From Muribaculaceae bacterium (GTDB taxonomy: Bacteria; Bacteroidota; Bacteroidia; Bacteroidales; Muribaculaceae): a DNA stretch of 41,518 bases. Shown here piece by piece: positions 19,252 to 27,940 of this stretch (the first letter of the stretch is position 1; every line of letters starts with the position of its first letter). Position numbers and translations under genes: made by a program. The DNA lies in NCBI GenBank assembly GCA_029051525.1, contig JAIDKG010000116.1, positions 1 to 41,518 of the forward strand. The letters run 5' to 3'. The notes under the pieces are model-generated. The model was not told the origin of the DNA and searched no databases. It worked only from the letters and a program-made list of their open reading frames with translations.

Positions 19252-19961
19252 TTTTCTACGTATTTGCATTTGCAATAAGGGCATGACTGATGATTGCGAA
19301 CAAGCATTTTGTAATTCTTCGCAAGAAGTGAATGTCCGCACTCGGGATTAGGACATACCCAAGCATCATCGAATGCATCTTGGCGGCGTTGTCTTTCTTC
19401 TGCGGTTTCAGCGTTTCTCATGCCCGCAAAACTATATATGTTACCCAACACACCTATACCTGTCAGTGCATAACCGACGGGGCCGAAGAAGAATATTGTG
19501 GGCATTGCGCACATAGTGAATATGCCCAACCCGGTGCGAATCAGGTTTGTCTTTCGTTGTGAATCCGCCATCTCAATATTGGCATTGTTATAATCATCCC
19601 ATACTCTGCGAAGATGCGAAATGTTAAAAGTCTTTACCTCCGGCTGTGTCTTGGGCGAAGCTGTGCCTTGAGTGGCCGGTTTTGCTGAAGTTGATTGAGC
19701 CTGCGGCTTGCTTACAGCTTGAGGCACACCAATCAGTTCAACAAGTGTAGCACTGAAACTTTGTCCCAACTGGATTCTGCTATTAGGTTTTACAGTGGCA
19801 CGGACAATTTCTACGCCGTCTACTTTTGTGCCCGACGGACTCAAGTTCTCTATGATGTAGGTTCCATCACCGTTATCTGTCACCTTGCAATGCTTGCGGC
19901 TTACTGTCGGGTCGGTGATTGGTGTTTTCTGCGTGCCTTGTCGGCCTATGATGATTTCCAT
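19248..19961 (-). CDS. FHA domain + TM + C-terminal zinc ribbon protein
   Basis: IIIGRQG...PTVSRKHCKV...NLSPSGTKVDG; hydrophobic segment; CPNPECGH...CPYCKCKY. Confidence 0.9.
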   Translation of the reverse strand: MEIIIGRQGTQKTPITDPTVSRKHCKVTDNGDGTYIIENLSPSGTKVDGVEIVRATVKPNSRIQLGQSFSATLVELIGVPQAVSKPQAQSTSAKPATQGTASPKTQPEVKTFNISHLRRVWDDYNNANIEMADSQRKTNLIRTGLGIFTMCAMPTIFFFGPVGYALTGIGVLGNIYSFAGMRNAETAEERQRRQDAFDDAWVCPNPECGHSLLAKNYKMLVRNHQSCPYCKCKYVEK

Positions 19962-19962
19962 C

Positions 19963-20340
19963 TTAATTTACGATATAAAGTTGTTTTAGATTTTTAAGAG
20001 CCTCTTTCGATATAGAGATTTCAAGAATCACCGGAGAAACAAAGTCGGTAAGAATCAGTTTCTGACGGGGAATGTTAATCTGAAAGATATATTGCTTGTT
20101 GACTATAAACCGCTTACCAATGCGTATAAACATCGGGTTATCACCTTTGAAACGTTCAGTGAGAAGTCCTTCAATATTTACAAGACTTGTCAGAAGCGTT
20201 GCCTTCGCACCACTGATAAAAATGACATGACAATAGTTCGAGTCAGCCTCAAAGTAGGCCACTCGATCTAACTTCACCTTAATCATCTCATCTCTGGTGT
20301 TGAAGAATAAGGTTGTCTCAGATGCTTTGAAATGGTTCAT
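19963..20340 (-). CDS. Stand-alone LytTR-type DNA-binding protein
   Basis: VAYFEADSNYCHVIFISGAK...SLVNIEGLL...FIRIGKRFIVNKQYI is typical LytTR; no receiver domain. Confidence 0.85.
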   Translation of the reverse strand: MNHFKASETTLFFNTRDEMIKVKLDRVAYFEADSNYCHVIFISGAKATLLTSLVNIEGLLTERFKGDNPMFIRIGKRFIVNKQYIFQINIPRQKLILTDFVSPVILEISISKEALKNLKQLYIVN

Positions 20341-20500
20341 TATATTTTTGACGGGTTACCTTATTATATACCTTAGAATCGCAAAAGGTAAATGTGGGAA
20401 AAGAAAATTGTAGTATCCGTACTGTTCCCGACAGGCTGCTAAGAGTTAGCTCTTAAGTTATTGCCAAACGTCGCTAAAAACAGGCATTTCGTCTCAAATA

Positions 20501-20532
20501 TTTGGAAGGAAGATGAATTATTCGTAATTTTG
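20501..20532 (+). promoter_or_regulatory. Consensus Bacteroidetes promoter TTTG-N20-TAATTTTG
   Basis: TTTG 20501-20504 and TAATTTTG 20525-20532. Confidence 0.7.
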
Positions 20533-20547
20533 CAGAAAATAATTACT

Positions 20548-20748
20548 ATGTGTAACGACAATGTAACTCAAGATAAGAAAGTGAAAAACTTCAAGGGATC
20601 GGCTGTAAAGTCAGGCATCTCCTTTGGGTCAGCATTGGCTATGGTACTCAGCTATTGCACATGGCATTCAGTTGGATGGGCTATAGTTCACGGACTAATG
20701 AGTTGGTTTTACGTTATTTACTTCGTGTTGAAATACGCACACCATTAG
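20548..20748 (+). CDS. Small (66 aa) two-helix membrane protein
   Basis: ATG at 20548 lies just after the promoter at 20501-20532, so the TTG start at 20461 in the ORF track would be upstream of transcription; MCNDNVTQDKKVKNFKGSAVKSGISFGSALAMVLSYCTWHS... Confidence 0.7.
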   Translation: MCNDNVTQDKKVKNFKGSAVKSGISFGSALAMVLSYCTWHSVGWAIVHGLMSWFYVIYFVLKYAHH

Positions 20749-20769
20749 AGCGCGTTCCTTAAAATTTCG
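20745..20769. repeat. Dispersed repeat, inverted copy (TTAGAGCGCGTTCCTTAAAATTTCG)
   Basis: Exact reverse complement of 52-76 and 23062-23086; includes the stop codon of the 66-aa ORF. Confidence 0.9.
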
Positions 20770-20835
20770 TTTTGATCATGGCACAAAGGTAGTCATGTCT
20801 CCGCTATTCTGGCCTTGCGGGGTTTGTGACGTTTA

Positions 20836-20893
20836 CTCCATCAACGCCAATCTGACCAATGCGATGGATTCAGGACTGACGGTTCACTTGGAA
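20836..20893. repeat. Right copy of the ~58-bp direct repeat
   Basis: Aligns to 10526-10583. Confidence 0.8.
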
Positions 20894-20894
20894 G

Positions 20895-20935
20895 CGCAAA
20901 AGAGCTGTGACGCGAGGCGTCACAGCTCTTTTGCG
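20895..20935. terminator. Perfect 19-bp hairpin, bidirectional terminator at 3' end of the PPIase gene
   Basis: CGCAAAAGAGCTGTGACGC-GAG-GCGTCACAGCTCTTTTGCG. Confidence 0.8.
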
Positions 20936-20958
20936 TATTTGGTATACCCGGATGGGGT

Positions 20959-22887
20959 TTATTTTACTTTGCCGAGCACTTTGCGGTTGATTACCACGGG
21001 ATAGCGCGAACGGAGATCGGAGAGCCAGTTCTGCTCGAGTTCTTCCTGATAGTCGCTGGTCACCAGACCGCGTACATCACTCACGTCCTCGGGCGCATCG
21101 ATCACACGACCATCGATCACCAGGCAACTTGAGTAGCTCGAATTGGGCGAAGCTACCTCTCCGATGCCAAACATCAGGCTGTCGATCAGCGGGTTCTGTC
21201 CTTTCTGCACCAGCACGCGATCGATCGAGGCCTCTCCTTTATACTCTTTCTTGAGTGTGGCAATGGCCTCTTCCTTGGGGAGTTCGGCGTAGCGGCGCAC
21301 TATGTCGGCAGCTACTGAATCATTCTTGGCCTGCACGAGCACTCCCTTGGCGCGGGGCACATCCCAAGTATAGTTGGAGCGGTTGCGATTGAAGTATTCT
21401 TCAAGTCCTTCGGTATCTTTGGCGGCCTTATCCCATACATTGCGCACACTTGCCTCATAGAGGAGCGATCCGTTGGTATACTCATGGAGCAGGTTGCGAT
21501 AGTCGGTCTGATTGGCCTCCAGCCAAGCCTCTTCGATGGCTGTGAGGGTATTGTTTTCGAAGTTGGCTATCGATGCATCGAGGAATTTGCCTCCCTGCAC
21601 AGGGTTGGGCTGGCGCCCCTCATGCATCGAGGCCACAAGTCCCGACAGTGGTATGGAGGTCTTGCCTACCTTGAGGAGTTCGCGGGTGGCATAGCCGGGA
21701 GCGGAGAAATTGACGTAGAAGAGTGAATCCACACCGTTGGTGGCTACATATTCGCGGAGTTCGGCCACCAGAGCGTCGTTGAGACGCGCTTTGTGTTTCT
21801 TGGCGAGCATGGCCGTCTGATGCTCTTTGATCATTGCATAGCGCTCATCCTGCGGATTGCTGATGCGTGCGAGTTCGGCGGGCTTCATCTCCTGAAGCGA
21901 GGGGGGATCCTTGCGGTCGATCTTGCTGATGATGTGCCAGCCGAACTGTGTGCGCACCGGCTCGCTGATCTCTCCTACGGGGAGGGCGAATGCCACGCTG
22001 TCGAATTCAGCCACCATCATGCCTGAGCCGAACCATTGGAGCAGGCCACCCTGACGTGCCGAACCCTTATCATCGGAATAGCGCACTGCCATCTCCTCAA
22101 ATTTGGAGGGCTGGGCCTTCACAACGTTGTAGATGCTGTCGATGCGGGCCTTGCGTGCGACCGATGCCTCGGCATTGCCATCCTGATCGAGAATCAGGAT
22201 ATGCGCCGCGCGCACCATGCCGCGGGCCGGACGCCGACCGCCACATTTGATGATATGATATGCCACAGGGCTCTCCACTACATCCGATATCTCACCGGGC
22301 TGCAGCGAGAAGGCTGTCTCTTCAAAATGATAGGGATAGCGGCCGGCCGGAATATAGCCTAAGCTGCCGCCACGCTGATTGGAGCCGCGGTCCTGGCTGT
22401 AGGTCTTGGCCAGCTCGGCGAAATCGCCTCCGGCGCGGGCCACATCGCGCAGCGAGTCAAGACGCGCTATCGATGCTGCGTTGCCCTCGGCCGAGGGGGA
22501 TTTGAAATACATGATATGGCTCGTCTGCACCTCCTCGAGGCTACGGTCGTAGGCCTCTTTCACAAGCTGGTTGAGATACACCGAGTCGACCATATAGGGA
22601 GCAGCCAGGTCGTGGCGATACTGCTCCATCTCCTGGCGGAATGCAGCGGTGGTGTCGATACCGGCGGCCATGGCATCGGCCACTTTCAGACGGTAGTTGA
22701 CAAACATCTCCACATACTCATCGATCGGCTGCGGAGCCAGCTGCTGCTGGGAGTTCTTGTGGTAAAGATATTCAAATTCGGATTTGGCCACGTCAACTCC
22801 GTTGACGGTCATTATCACCGGGTCTTTGGCGGCCCAGGCCAATGCGCATACGCCAAGCCCGGCCCCCAACAGAAGTTTAGTCTTCAT
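20959..22887 (-). CDS. Periplasmic peptidylprolyl isomerase with two parvulin (PpiC) domains
   Basis: Signal peptide; GGSLGYIPAGRYPYHFEETAFSLQPGEIS and GGLLQWFGSGMMVAEFDSVAFALPVGEIS repeats. Confidence 0.9.
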   Translation of the reverse strand: MKTKLLLGAGLGVCALAWAAKDPVIMTVNGVDVAKSEFEYLYHKNSQQQLAPQPIDEYVEMFVNYRLKVADAMAAGIDTTAAFRQEMEQYRHDLAAPYMVDSVYLNQLVKEAYDRSLEEVQTSHIMYFKSPSAEGNAASIARLDSLRDVARAGGDFAELAKTYSQDRGSNQRGGSLGYIPAGRYPYHFEETAFSLQPGEISDVVESPVAYHIIKCGGRRPARGMVRAAHILILDQDGNAEASVARKARIDSIYNVVKAQPSKFEEMAVRYSDDKGSARQGGLLQWFGSGMMVAEFDSVAFALPVGEISEPVRTQFGWHIISKIDRKDPPSLQEMKPAELARISNPQDERYAMIKEHQTAMLAKKHKARLNDALVAELREYVATNGVDSLFYVNFSAPGYATRELLKVGKTSIPLSGLVASMHEGRQPNPVQGGKFLDASIANFENNTLTAIEEAWLEANQTDYRNLLHEYTNGSLLYEASVRNVWDKAAKDTEGLEEYFNRNRSNYTWDVPRAKGVLVQAKNDSVAADIVRRYAELPKEEAIATLKKEYKGEASIDRVLVQKGQNPLIDSLMFGIGEVASPNSSYSSCLVIDGRVIDAPEDVSDVRGLVTSDYQEELEQNWLSDLRSRYPVVINRKVLGKVK

Positions 22888-23051
22888 GCCTTGTTTAGGA
22901 TAGTTCTATTTTTTATATCTGGGTGCTCATGGCGAAAAGGGGTGAATTCACACCCTCGCTCTGATCACCTATTCTCTATAACGCTATCGAGTGCAAAAAA
23001 TTATCTATGCACCCTCTCCACAAAAAATGTTCACGCCGATATCGGCGAAAT

Positions 23052-23117
23052 CCTACGACCCCGAAATTTTAAGGAACGCGCTCTAAGAGCGCGTTCTAAG
23101 AAACGACGCGCTCTAAC
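23052..23117. repeat. Dispersed repeat, copy 2 with near-palindromic extension
   Basis: 36-nt match to 42-77, then AACGCGCTCT-A-AGAGCGCGTT (23075-23095) and a further CGCGCTCTAAC. Confidence 0.9.
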
Positions 23118-23139
23118 TGACCTGTCGGGCGGCTGCCGG

Positions 23140-25320
23140 TCAGCGATGCCAGGAGGAGAGGAATTTGATGCGCATCAGGCGTATCTCCTCTTCGGTGTAT
23201 TCCTCGCCAAATTCCTGTATCGCCGCCTCAAGATCATCTTCGGGGAGGGCCAGCATGAAATCCAGAATCTCCTGCTGGCATTCCTCTTCGAGTATCTCAT
23301 CGAGGTAGTAGTCGATATTGATCAGCGTGCCTTCGAGCACGAGTTCCTCCAATTCGCTGATCAGCTCCTCAAATTCCAATCCCTTGCTGTCGGCTATCGA
23401 TTCGAGGTCGATTTTGCGGTCGATACTCTGGATGATGTATATGCGCACTTTGCCTGTGTCGGCCACCGTGCGCACCTTGATGTCGGAGGGACGCAGGATG
23501 TCGTTGGCTTTCACGTATGACGCTATCACCGATGTGAAATCTCCGGCAAATTTCTTCGCCTTGGCCTGCCCTACCCCGGGGATATTGGAGAATTCATCCA
23601 TATCGGTGGGATACATTGTGGCCATCGCCTCGAGCACCGGATCTTGGAATATCACATAGGGGGGCACATCGTTCATGCGGGCCAGACGTCGGCGCACCTC
23701 CTTGAGGATTGAGAGCAGACACTCATCGGCCGCACCTCCGCCGCTGCCGTTGCTATAGTCATCGAAGTCATAATCGTTGATTTCCGAAGCCTCTACAATC
23801 ATGAATGACTCGGGCGAGGCGAGATACTGCCTCCCTTTGGCGGTGAGTTTGAGTATGCCGTAATTCTCCATATCATTGGCCAGATATCTGGCTATGATGG
23901 CCTGCTGTATGAGATTGTTGAGGAAGCGGTCTTCCACGTCGGAAAGCGAGCCGAATGCCGGGAGCGTGTCATGCCCTTTATGGCGCCCCTCTTCGGTGAA
24001 TCGACCAGTGAGGAAGGCCACTATATATTCCGACTTATAGCGCTCGCCGAGCTCGAGGATTCCGTTGAGCACGGCTGTGAGTTCGTTGCCGGCCTCGATA
24101 TGCTTCTTGGGGTGGCGGCAGTTGTCGCAGTTGCCGCAACGGTCGCCCTCCATCTCCTCGCCGAAGTAGCTGAGCAGAATCTTGCGCCGGCACACCGACG
24201 ACTCGGCGTAATGCGCCGTCTCGAGCAGCAGCTGGCGCCCTATCTCCTGTTCGGGCGCAGTTTTCCCCTGCAGGAGTTTGTCGAGTTTCTGCAGATCCTT
24301 GCTCGAATAGAAGGCTATGCAGAGCCCCTCGCCGCCGTCGCGTCCGCCGCGGCCGGTCTCCTGATAATACCCCTCGAGACTTTTCGGTATATCGTAGTGG
24401 ATCACATAGCGCACATCCGGCTTGTCGATACCCATTCCGAAGGCTATAGTGGCCACGATCACATCTACCTTCTCCATCAGGAAATCATCCTGATTGGCAG
24501 CGCGAGTGGCAGCATCGAGTCCGGCATGATAGGGATGCACACGGATATCATTGAGGCGGAGCACCTGTGTGAGTTCCTCCACCCGCTTCCGCGACAGGCA
24601 ATACACTATGCCCGACTTGCCGGGATGACTCTTGATAAAGCGGATCACGTCGCGATCCACATCCTTCGTCTTCGGCCGCACCTCGTAGTAGAGGTTGGAG
24701 CGGTTGAAGCTGGAGCGGTACACGCGCTTGTCGGTCATGTCGAGATTCTTCTGGATATCATGCTGCACCTTTGGGGTGGCCGTGGCCGTCAGGGCGATTA
24801 TCGGCCTCCGGCTTATGGCATCGATCAGGGTGCGGATGCGGCGGTATTCGGGGCGGAAATCATGTCCCCATTCCGATATGCAGTGAGCCTCGTCGATAGC
24901 ATAGAAACTGATCGGCACGCTCTGCAGCAGATCAATCGTGCGGAGCTTGGAGAGGGTCTCGGGAGCCACATAGAGCATCTTGGTGCGCCCGGTGCGGATA
25001 TCCTCCCTCACACGGGCCACAGCCCCCTTGCCGAGCGATGAATTCAGGAAATGGGCCACGGCCTCGTCGCCGCAATGCTGCCTTATGGCATCCACCTGAT
25101 TTTTCATCAGCGCTATCAGAGGTGAGATTATCACGGCAGTACCCTCCGACATTAGTGCCGGAAGCTGATAGCAGAGGGATTTCCCTCCGCCTGTGGGCAT
25201 CAGCACAAACACATCATTGCCATCCAGAAGATCGGCGATGATTTCCTGCTGATTTCCCTTGAATTTTTCAAAGCCGAAGTGCTTTTTGAGCGCCCGGAGT
25301 ATCTCTTTGCTATCTGCCAT
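23140..25320 (-). CDS. recQ: ATP-dependent DNA helicase RecQ
   Basis: LMPTGGGKSLCYQLPAL, DEAHCISEWGHDFRPEYR, GRGGRDG, zinc cysteines, HRDC region. Confidence 0.96.
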   Translation of the reverse strand: MADSKEILRALKKHFGFEKFKGNQQEIIADLLDGNDVFVLMPTGGGKSLCYQLPALMSEGTAVIISPLIALMKNQVDAIRQHCGDEAVAHFLNSSLGKGAVARVREDIRTGRTKMLYVAPETLSKLRTIDLLQSVPISFYAIDEAHCISEWGHDFRPEYRRIRTLIDAISRRPIIALTATATPKVQHDIQKNLDMTDKRVYRSSFNRSNLYYEVRPKTKDVDRDVIRFIKSHPGKSGIVYCLSRKRVEELTQVLRLNDIRVHPYHAGLDAATRAANQDDFLMEKVDVIVATIAFGMGIDKPDVRYVIHYDIPKSLEGYYQETGRGGRDGGEGLCIAFYSSKDLQKLDKLLQGKTAPEQEIGRQLLLETAHYAESSVCRRKILLSYFGEEMEGDRCGNCDNCRHPKKHIEAGNELTAVLNGILELGERYKSEYIVAFLTGRFTEEGRHKGHDTLPAFGSLSDVEDRFLNNLIQQAIIARYLANDMENYGILKLTAKGRQYLASPESFMIVEASEINDYDFDDYSNGSGGGAADECLLSILKEVRRRLARMNDVPPYVIFQDPVLEAMATMYPTDMDEFSNIPGVGQAKAKKFAGDFTSVIASYVKANDILRPSDIKVRTVADTGKVRIYIIQSIDRKIDLESIADSKGLEFEELISELEELVLEGTLINIDYYLDEILEEECQQEILDFMLALPEDDLEAAIQEFGEEYTEEEIRLMRIKFLSSWHR

Positions 25321-25493
25321 TATTGTTGCAATTGGAGTGGTGGATCTTCGGCCTCATCACCTGCGCTTCTGCGCCGTGGAGCCGCATGGAATTGATCTGT
25401 TATGCCGCTGACCAGCATCCACCATCACCTCTTCCCGCCCGGGGAGCGGAGGAACTGATGATTGGCCGTTAGTCCTCGTGAGCTTTCCATATT

Positions 25494-25522
25494 CAAAGTT
25501 AAAAAAAATTCTTGAAATCAAA
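25494..25522 (-). promoter_or_regulatory. Probable recQ promoter
   Basis: On the minus strand TAACTTTG -7 box and a TTTG 17 nt upstream (spacing shorter than ideal). Confidence 0.4.
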
Positions 25523-25552
25523 AACTTCAGGAGCGTAATTTTTCATTTATAC

Positions 25553-25600
25553 ATCAAAAAAAAAATTGCCTCCCCCGATTCTTGTCGGAGTTGGCAATCT
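25553..25600 (-). terminator. Rho-independent terminator of the clp operon
   Basis: Imperfect hairpin ATTGCC...GGCAAT followed on the minus strand by a T-tract. Confidence 0.6.
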
Positions 25601-25703
25601 TTATTCTTGGAGCAAGCAATCTCCCCAAGGCCTGTTTTACTATAGCCTAAGCGGCGGGGGGAGGGGGAGCTGCCGTGGCATATCTTAGGCAATGACACCG
25701 GTC

Positions 25704-27011
25704 TTAGTCGGCAAGCTTCACTTTGTCGAAGTGGGCCTGATCGAGGCGATCGAGCACATAGGCGGCATCTACGGTGAATTTCTTTACATCCATCGAGGGG
25801 ACGTCAAACATTGCATCTACCATCACCGTCTCTACAATCGAGCGCAGGCCGCGCGCGCCGAGCTTGTATTCTATCGCCTTGTCGACGATGGCATCCAGAG
25901 CATCGGGGGTGAACTCGAGTTTCACACCGTCGATTTCGAAGAGGCGCTTGTACTGGCGCACGAGGGCATTCTTCGGTTCGGTCAGAATGCGGCGCAGTGC
26001 ATCGCGGTCGAGAGGGTCGAGGGCGGTGAGCACCGGCAGACGTCCGATGATTTCGGGTATAAGGCCGAAACTCTTCAGGTCCTGCGGCAGGACGTAGCGC
26101 ATCAGATTGTCGCGCTGCTTCTTCTTGAGGGTCTCATCTTTACCATATCCCACCACATGGGTGTTCATGCGGTTGGCGATCTTACGCTCGATACCGTCGA
26201 AGGCTCCGCCGCAGATGAAGAGGATATTCTTCGTGTCGACGGCTATCATCTTCTGGTCGGGATGCTTGCGGCCGCCGTTTGGCGGCACGAGCACGGTAGA
26301 GCCTTCAAGCAGCTTCAGCAGACCCTGCTGCACACCCTCGCCGCTCACGTCGCGGGTGATGGAGGGGTTGTCGCTCTTGCGGGCAATCTTGTCGATTTCG
26401 TCGATGAATACGATACCCTTCTCGGCGCGATCCACATTGTAGTCGCAGTTCTGCAGCAGGCGGGTGAGGAGCGATTCGATATCCTCGCCCACATATCCGG
26501 CCTCGGTGAGCACCGTGGCGTCGACAATAGCGAAGGGCACATCCAGCAGGCGGGCTATGCTCTTGGCCAGAAGAGTCTTGCCGGTGCCGGTGGGACCCAC
26601 CATGATGATATTCGATTTCTCGATATCCACATCGCCGGCATCGGCCTTGGCGATGGCGCTGCGCAGAGCCGCCTTGGGAGCATTCTTATCCTTGGCACTC
26701 TCCTGAGCTATGCGCTTGTAATGGTTATAGACGGCCACCGAGAGATATTTCTTGGCCTCATCCTGACCGATTACGTACTGGTCGAGATAATCGCGGATCT
26801 CATGCGGCGTGGGGATATCCTCCTTCGCATGCACGCAGTCGGGGGTCGCGGAGTGCTTCTCGGCCATAGCGCTGTCGCGAGCGGTATCGATATAGGAGAT
26901 GCAGTCAGTGCAGAGGGTCAGGCCGTCGAACACCTGCACCACCGTGGTGTCTGCCGTCTCCATCGCGCCGCACATCATGCAGCGCTTGGGAGTCTCTTTC
27001 TTCTTTGCCAT
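25704..27011 (-). CDS. clpX: ATP-dependent Clp protease ATP-binding subunit ClpX
   Basis: N-terminal C4 zinc finger, [15 protein letters not shown] Walker [11 protein letters not shown] Walker B. Confidence 0.97.
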   Translation of the reverse strand: MAKKKETPKRCMMCGAMETADTTVVQVFDGLTLCTDCISYIDTARDSAMAEKHSATPDCVHAKEDIPTPHEIRDYLDQYVIGQDEAKKYLSVAVYNHYKRIAQESAKDKNAPKAALRSAIAKADAGDVDIEKSNIIMVGPTGTGKTLLAKSIARLLDVPFAIVDATVLTEAGYVGEDIESLLTRLLQNCDYNVDRAEKGIVFIDEIDKIARKSDNPSITRDVSGEGVQQGLLKLLEGSTVLVPPNGGRKHPDQKMIAVDTKNILFICGGAFDGIERKIANRMNTHVVGYGKDETLKKKQRDNLMRYVLPQDLKSFGLIPEIIGRLPVLTALDPLDRDALRRILTEPKNALVRQYKRLFEIDGVKLEFTPDALDAIVDKAIEYKLGARGLRSIVETVMVDAMFDVPSMDVKKFTVDAAYVLDRLDQAHFDKVKLAD

Positions 27012-27019
27012 CCTATATA

Positions 27020-27733
27020 TCAGGCCTCTTTTTTGCGATTGTTGACGAGTATCCTGTCGATCATTCCATATTCCTTGGCCTCGGCTGCGATCATCCAGTA
27101 GTCGCGGTCGGAGTCGGCTGCCACCTTCTCGAAGGGCATACCGGAATGGTCGGAGATGATGCGGTAGAGCTCATCCTTGAGTTTGAGGATTTCGCGGGCT
27201 GTGATCTCGATATCGGATGCCTGACCCTGGATTCCGCCGAGGGGCTGATGAATCATCACGCGTGAGTGAGGCAGGGCGTAGCGCTTCCCTTTCTCGCCGG
27301 CCACCAGAAGCACTGCGGCCATTGATGCGGCCATGCCGGTGCAGATGGTCGACACGTCGGAATTGACATACTGCATCGTGTCGTATATGCCCAGACCGGC
27401 ATATACGCTGCCGCCGGGTGAATTGATATAGAGGGAGATATCCTTATCGGGATCCACCGAGTCGAGATAGAGCATCTGCGCCTGGATGATATTGGCGCTC
27501 TGATCGCTCACCTGGGTGCCGAGGAAGATGATGCGGTCCATCATCAGGCGGGAGAATACATCCATCTGCGTCACATTGAGCTGGCGCTCCTCAAGGATGT
27601 AAGGGTTGAGGTAATCGGCGCTGGGCATCGATACAGCTCCGGCCCGGGCATCCACATATTTCACGTAGGAGTCGAGCGTATTGGAACTCATGCCGAGGTG
27701 ATTGACGGCAAAATTCCTGAAATCGTTTTTCAT
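27020..27733 (-). CDS. clpP: ATP-dependent Clp protease proteolytic subunit ClpP
   Basis: [43 protein letters not shown]. Confidence 0.97.
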   Translation of the reverse strand: MKNDFRNFAVNHLGMSSNTLDSYVKYVDARAGAVSMPSADYLNPYILEERQLNVTQMDVFSRLMMDRIIFLGTQVSDQSANIIQAQMLYLDSVDPDKDISLYINSPGGSVYAGLGIYDTMQYVNSDVSTICTGMAASMAAVLLVAGEKGKRYALPHSRVMIHQPLGGIQGQASDIEITAREILKLKDELYRIISDHSGMPFEKVAADSDRDYWMIAAEAKEYGMIDRILVNNRKKEA

Positions 27734-27822
27734 ATTCTATATCTCATTTTTCTTAAGCGACTCTTATAATCGGCATGGTTCCTGACAGTGGCTTCATCCA
27801 AGAGTCGGTTATGTTAATATGT

Positions 27823-27860
27823 ATCCCGGACTGTCCCCGCGGGCGGGTGCAGTCCGGGAT
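27823..27860. terminator. Hairpin between tig and clpP
   Basis: ATCCCGGACTG/CAGTCCGGGAT 11-bp arms. Confidence 0.6.
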
Positions 27861-27940
27861 CTTATCTATCGGGTCTGCATCGCGGGAGAATGAAGCCGCC
27901 GGGCGGCTCGCATCCCCGGATGCGGATCGTTCCGGTTTAT

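Noticed and set aside
20795-21004. 69-aa ORF MSPLFWPCGVCDVYSINANLTNAMDSG...
   Set aside because: Runs through the 58-bp repeat, the terminator hairpin and into the PPIase 3' end; differences between the two repeat copies are mostly non-synonymous in this frame, so coding is unsupported
22516-25041. Long plus-strand ORFs (334 aa and 356 aa) opposite the PPIase and recQ genes
   Set aside because: Antisense to clearly recognised genes; composition typical of mirror ORFs
25692-27101. 469-aa plus-strand ORF antisense to clpX
   Set aside because: Shadow ORF of a GC-rich core gene; translation is low-complexity His/Gly/Ala/Glu with no family resemblance
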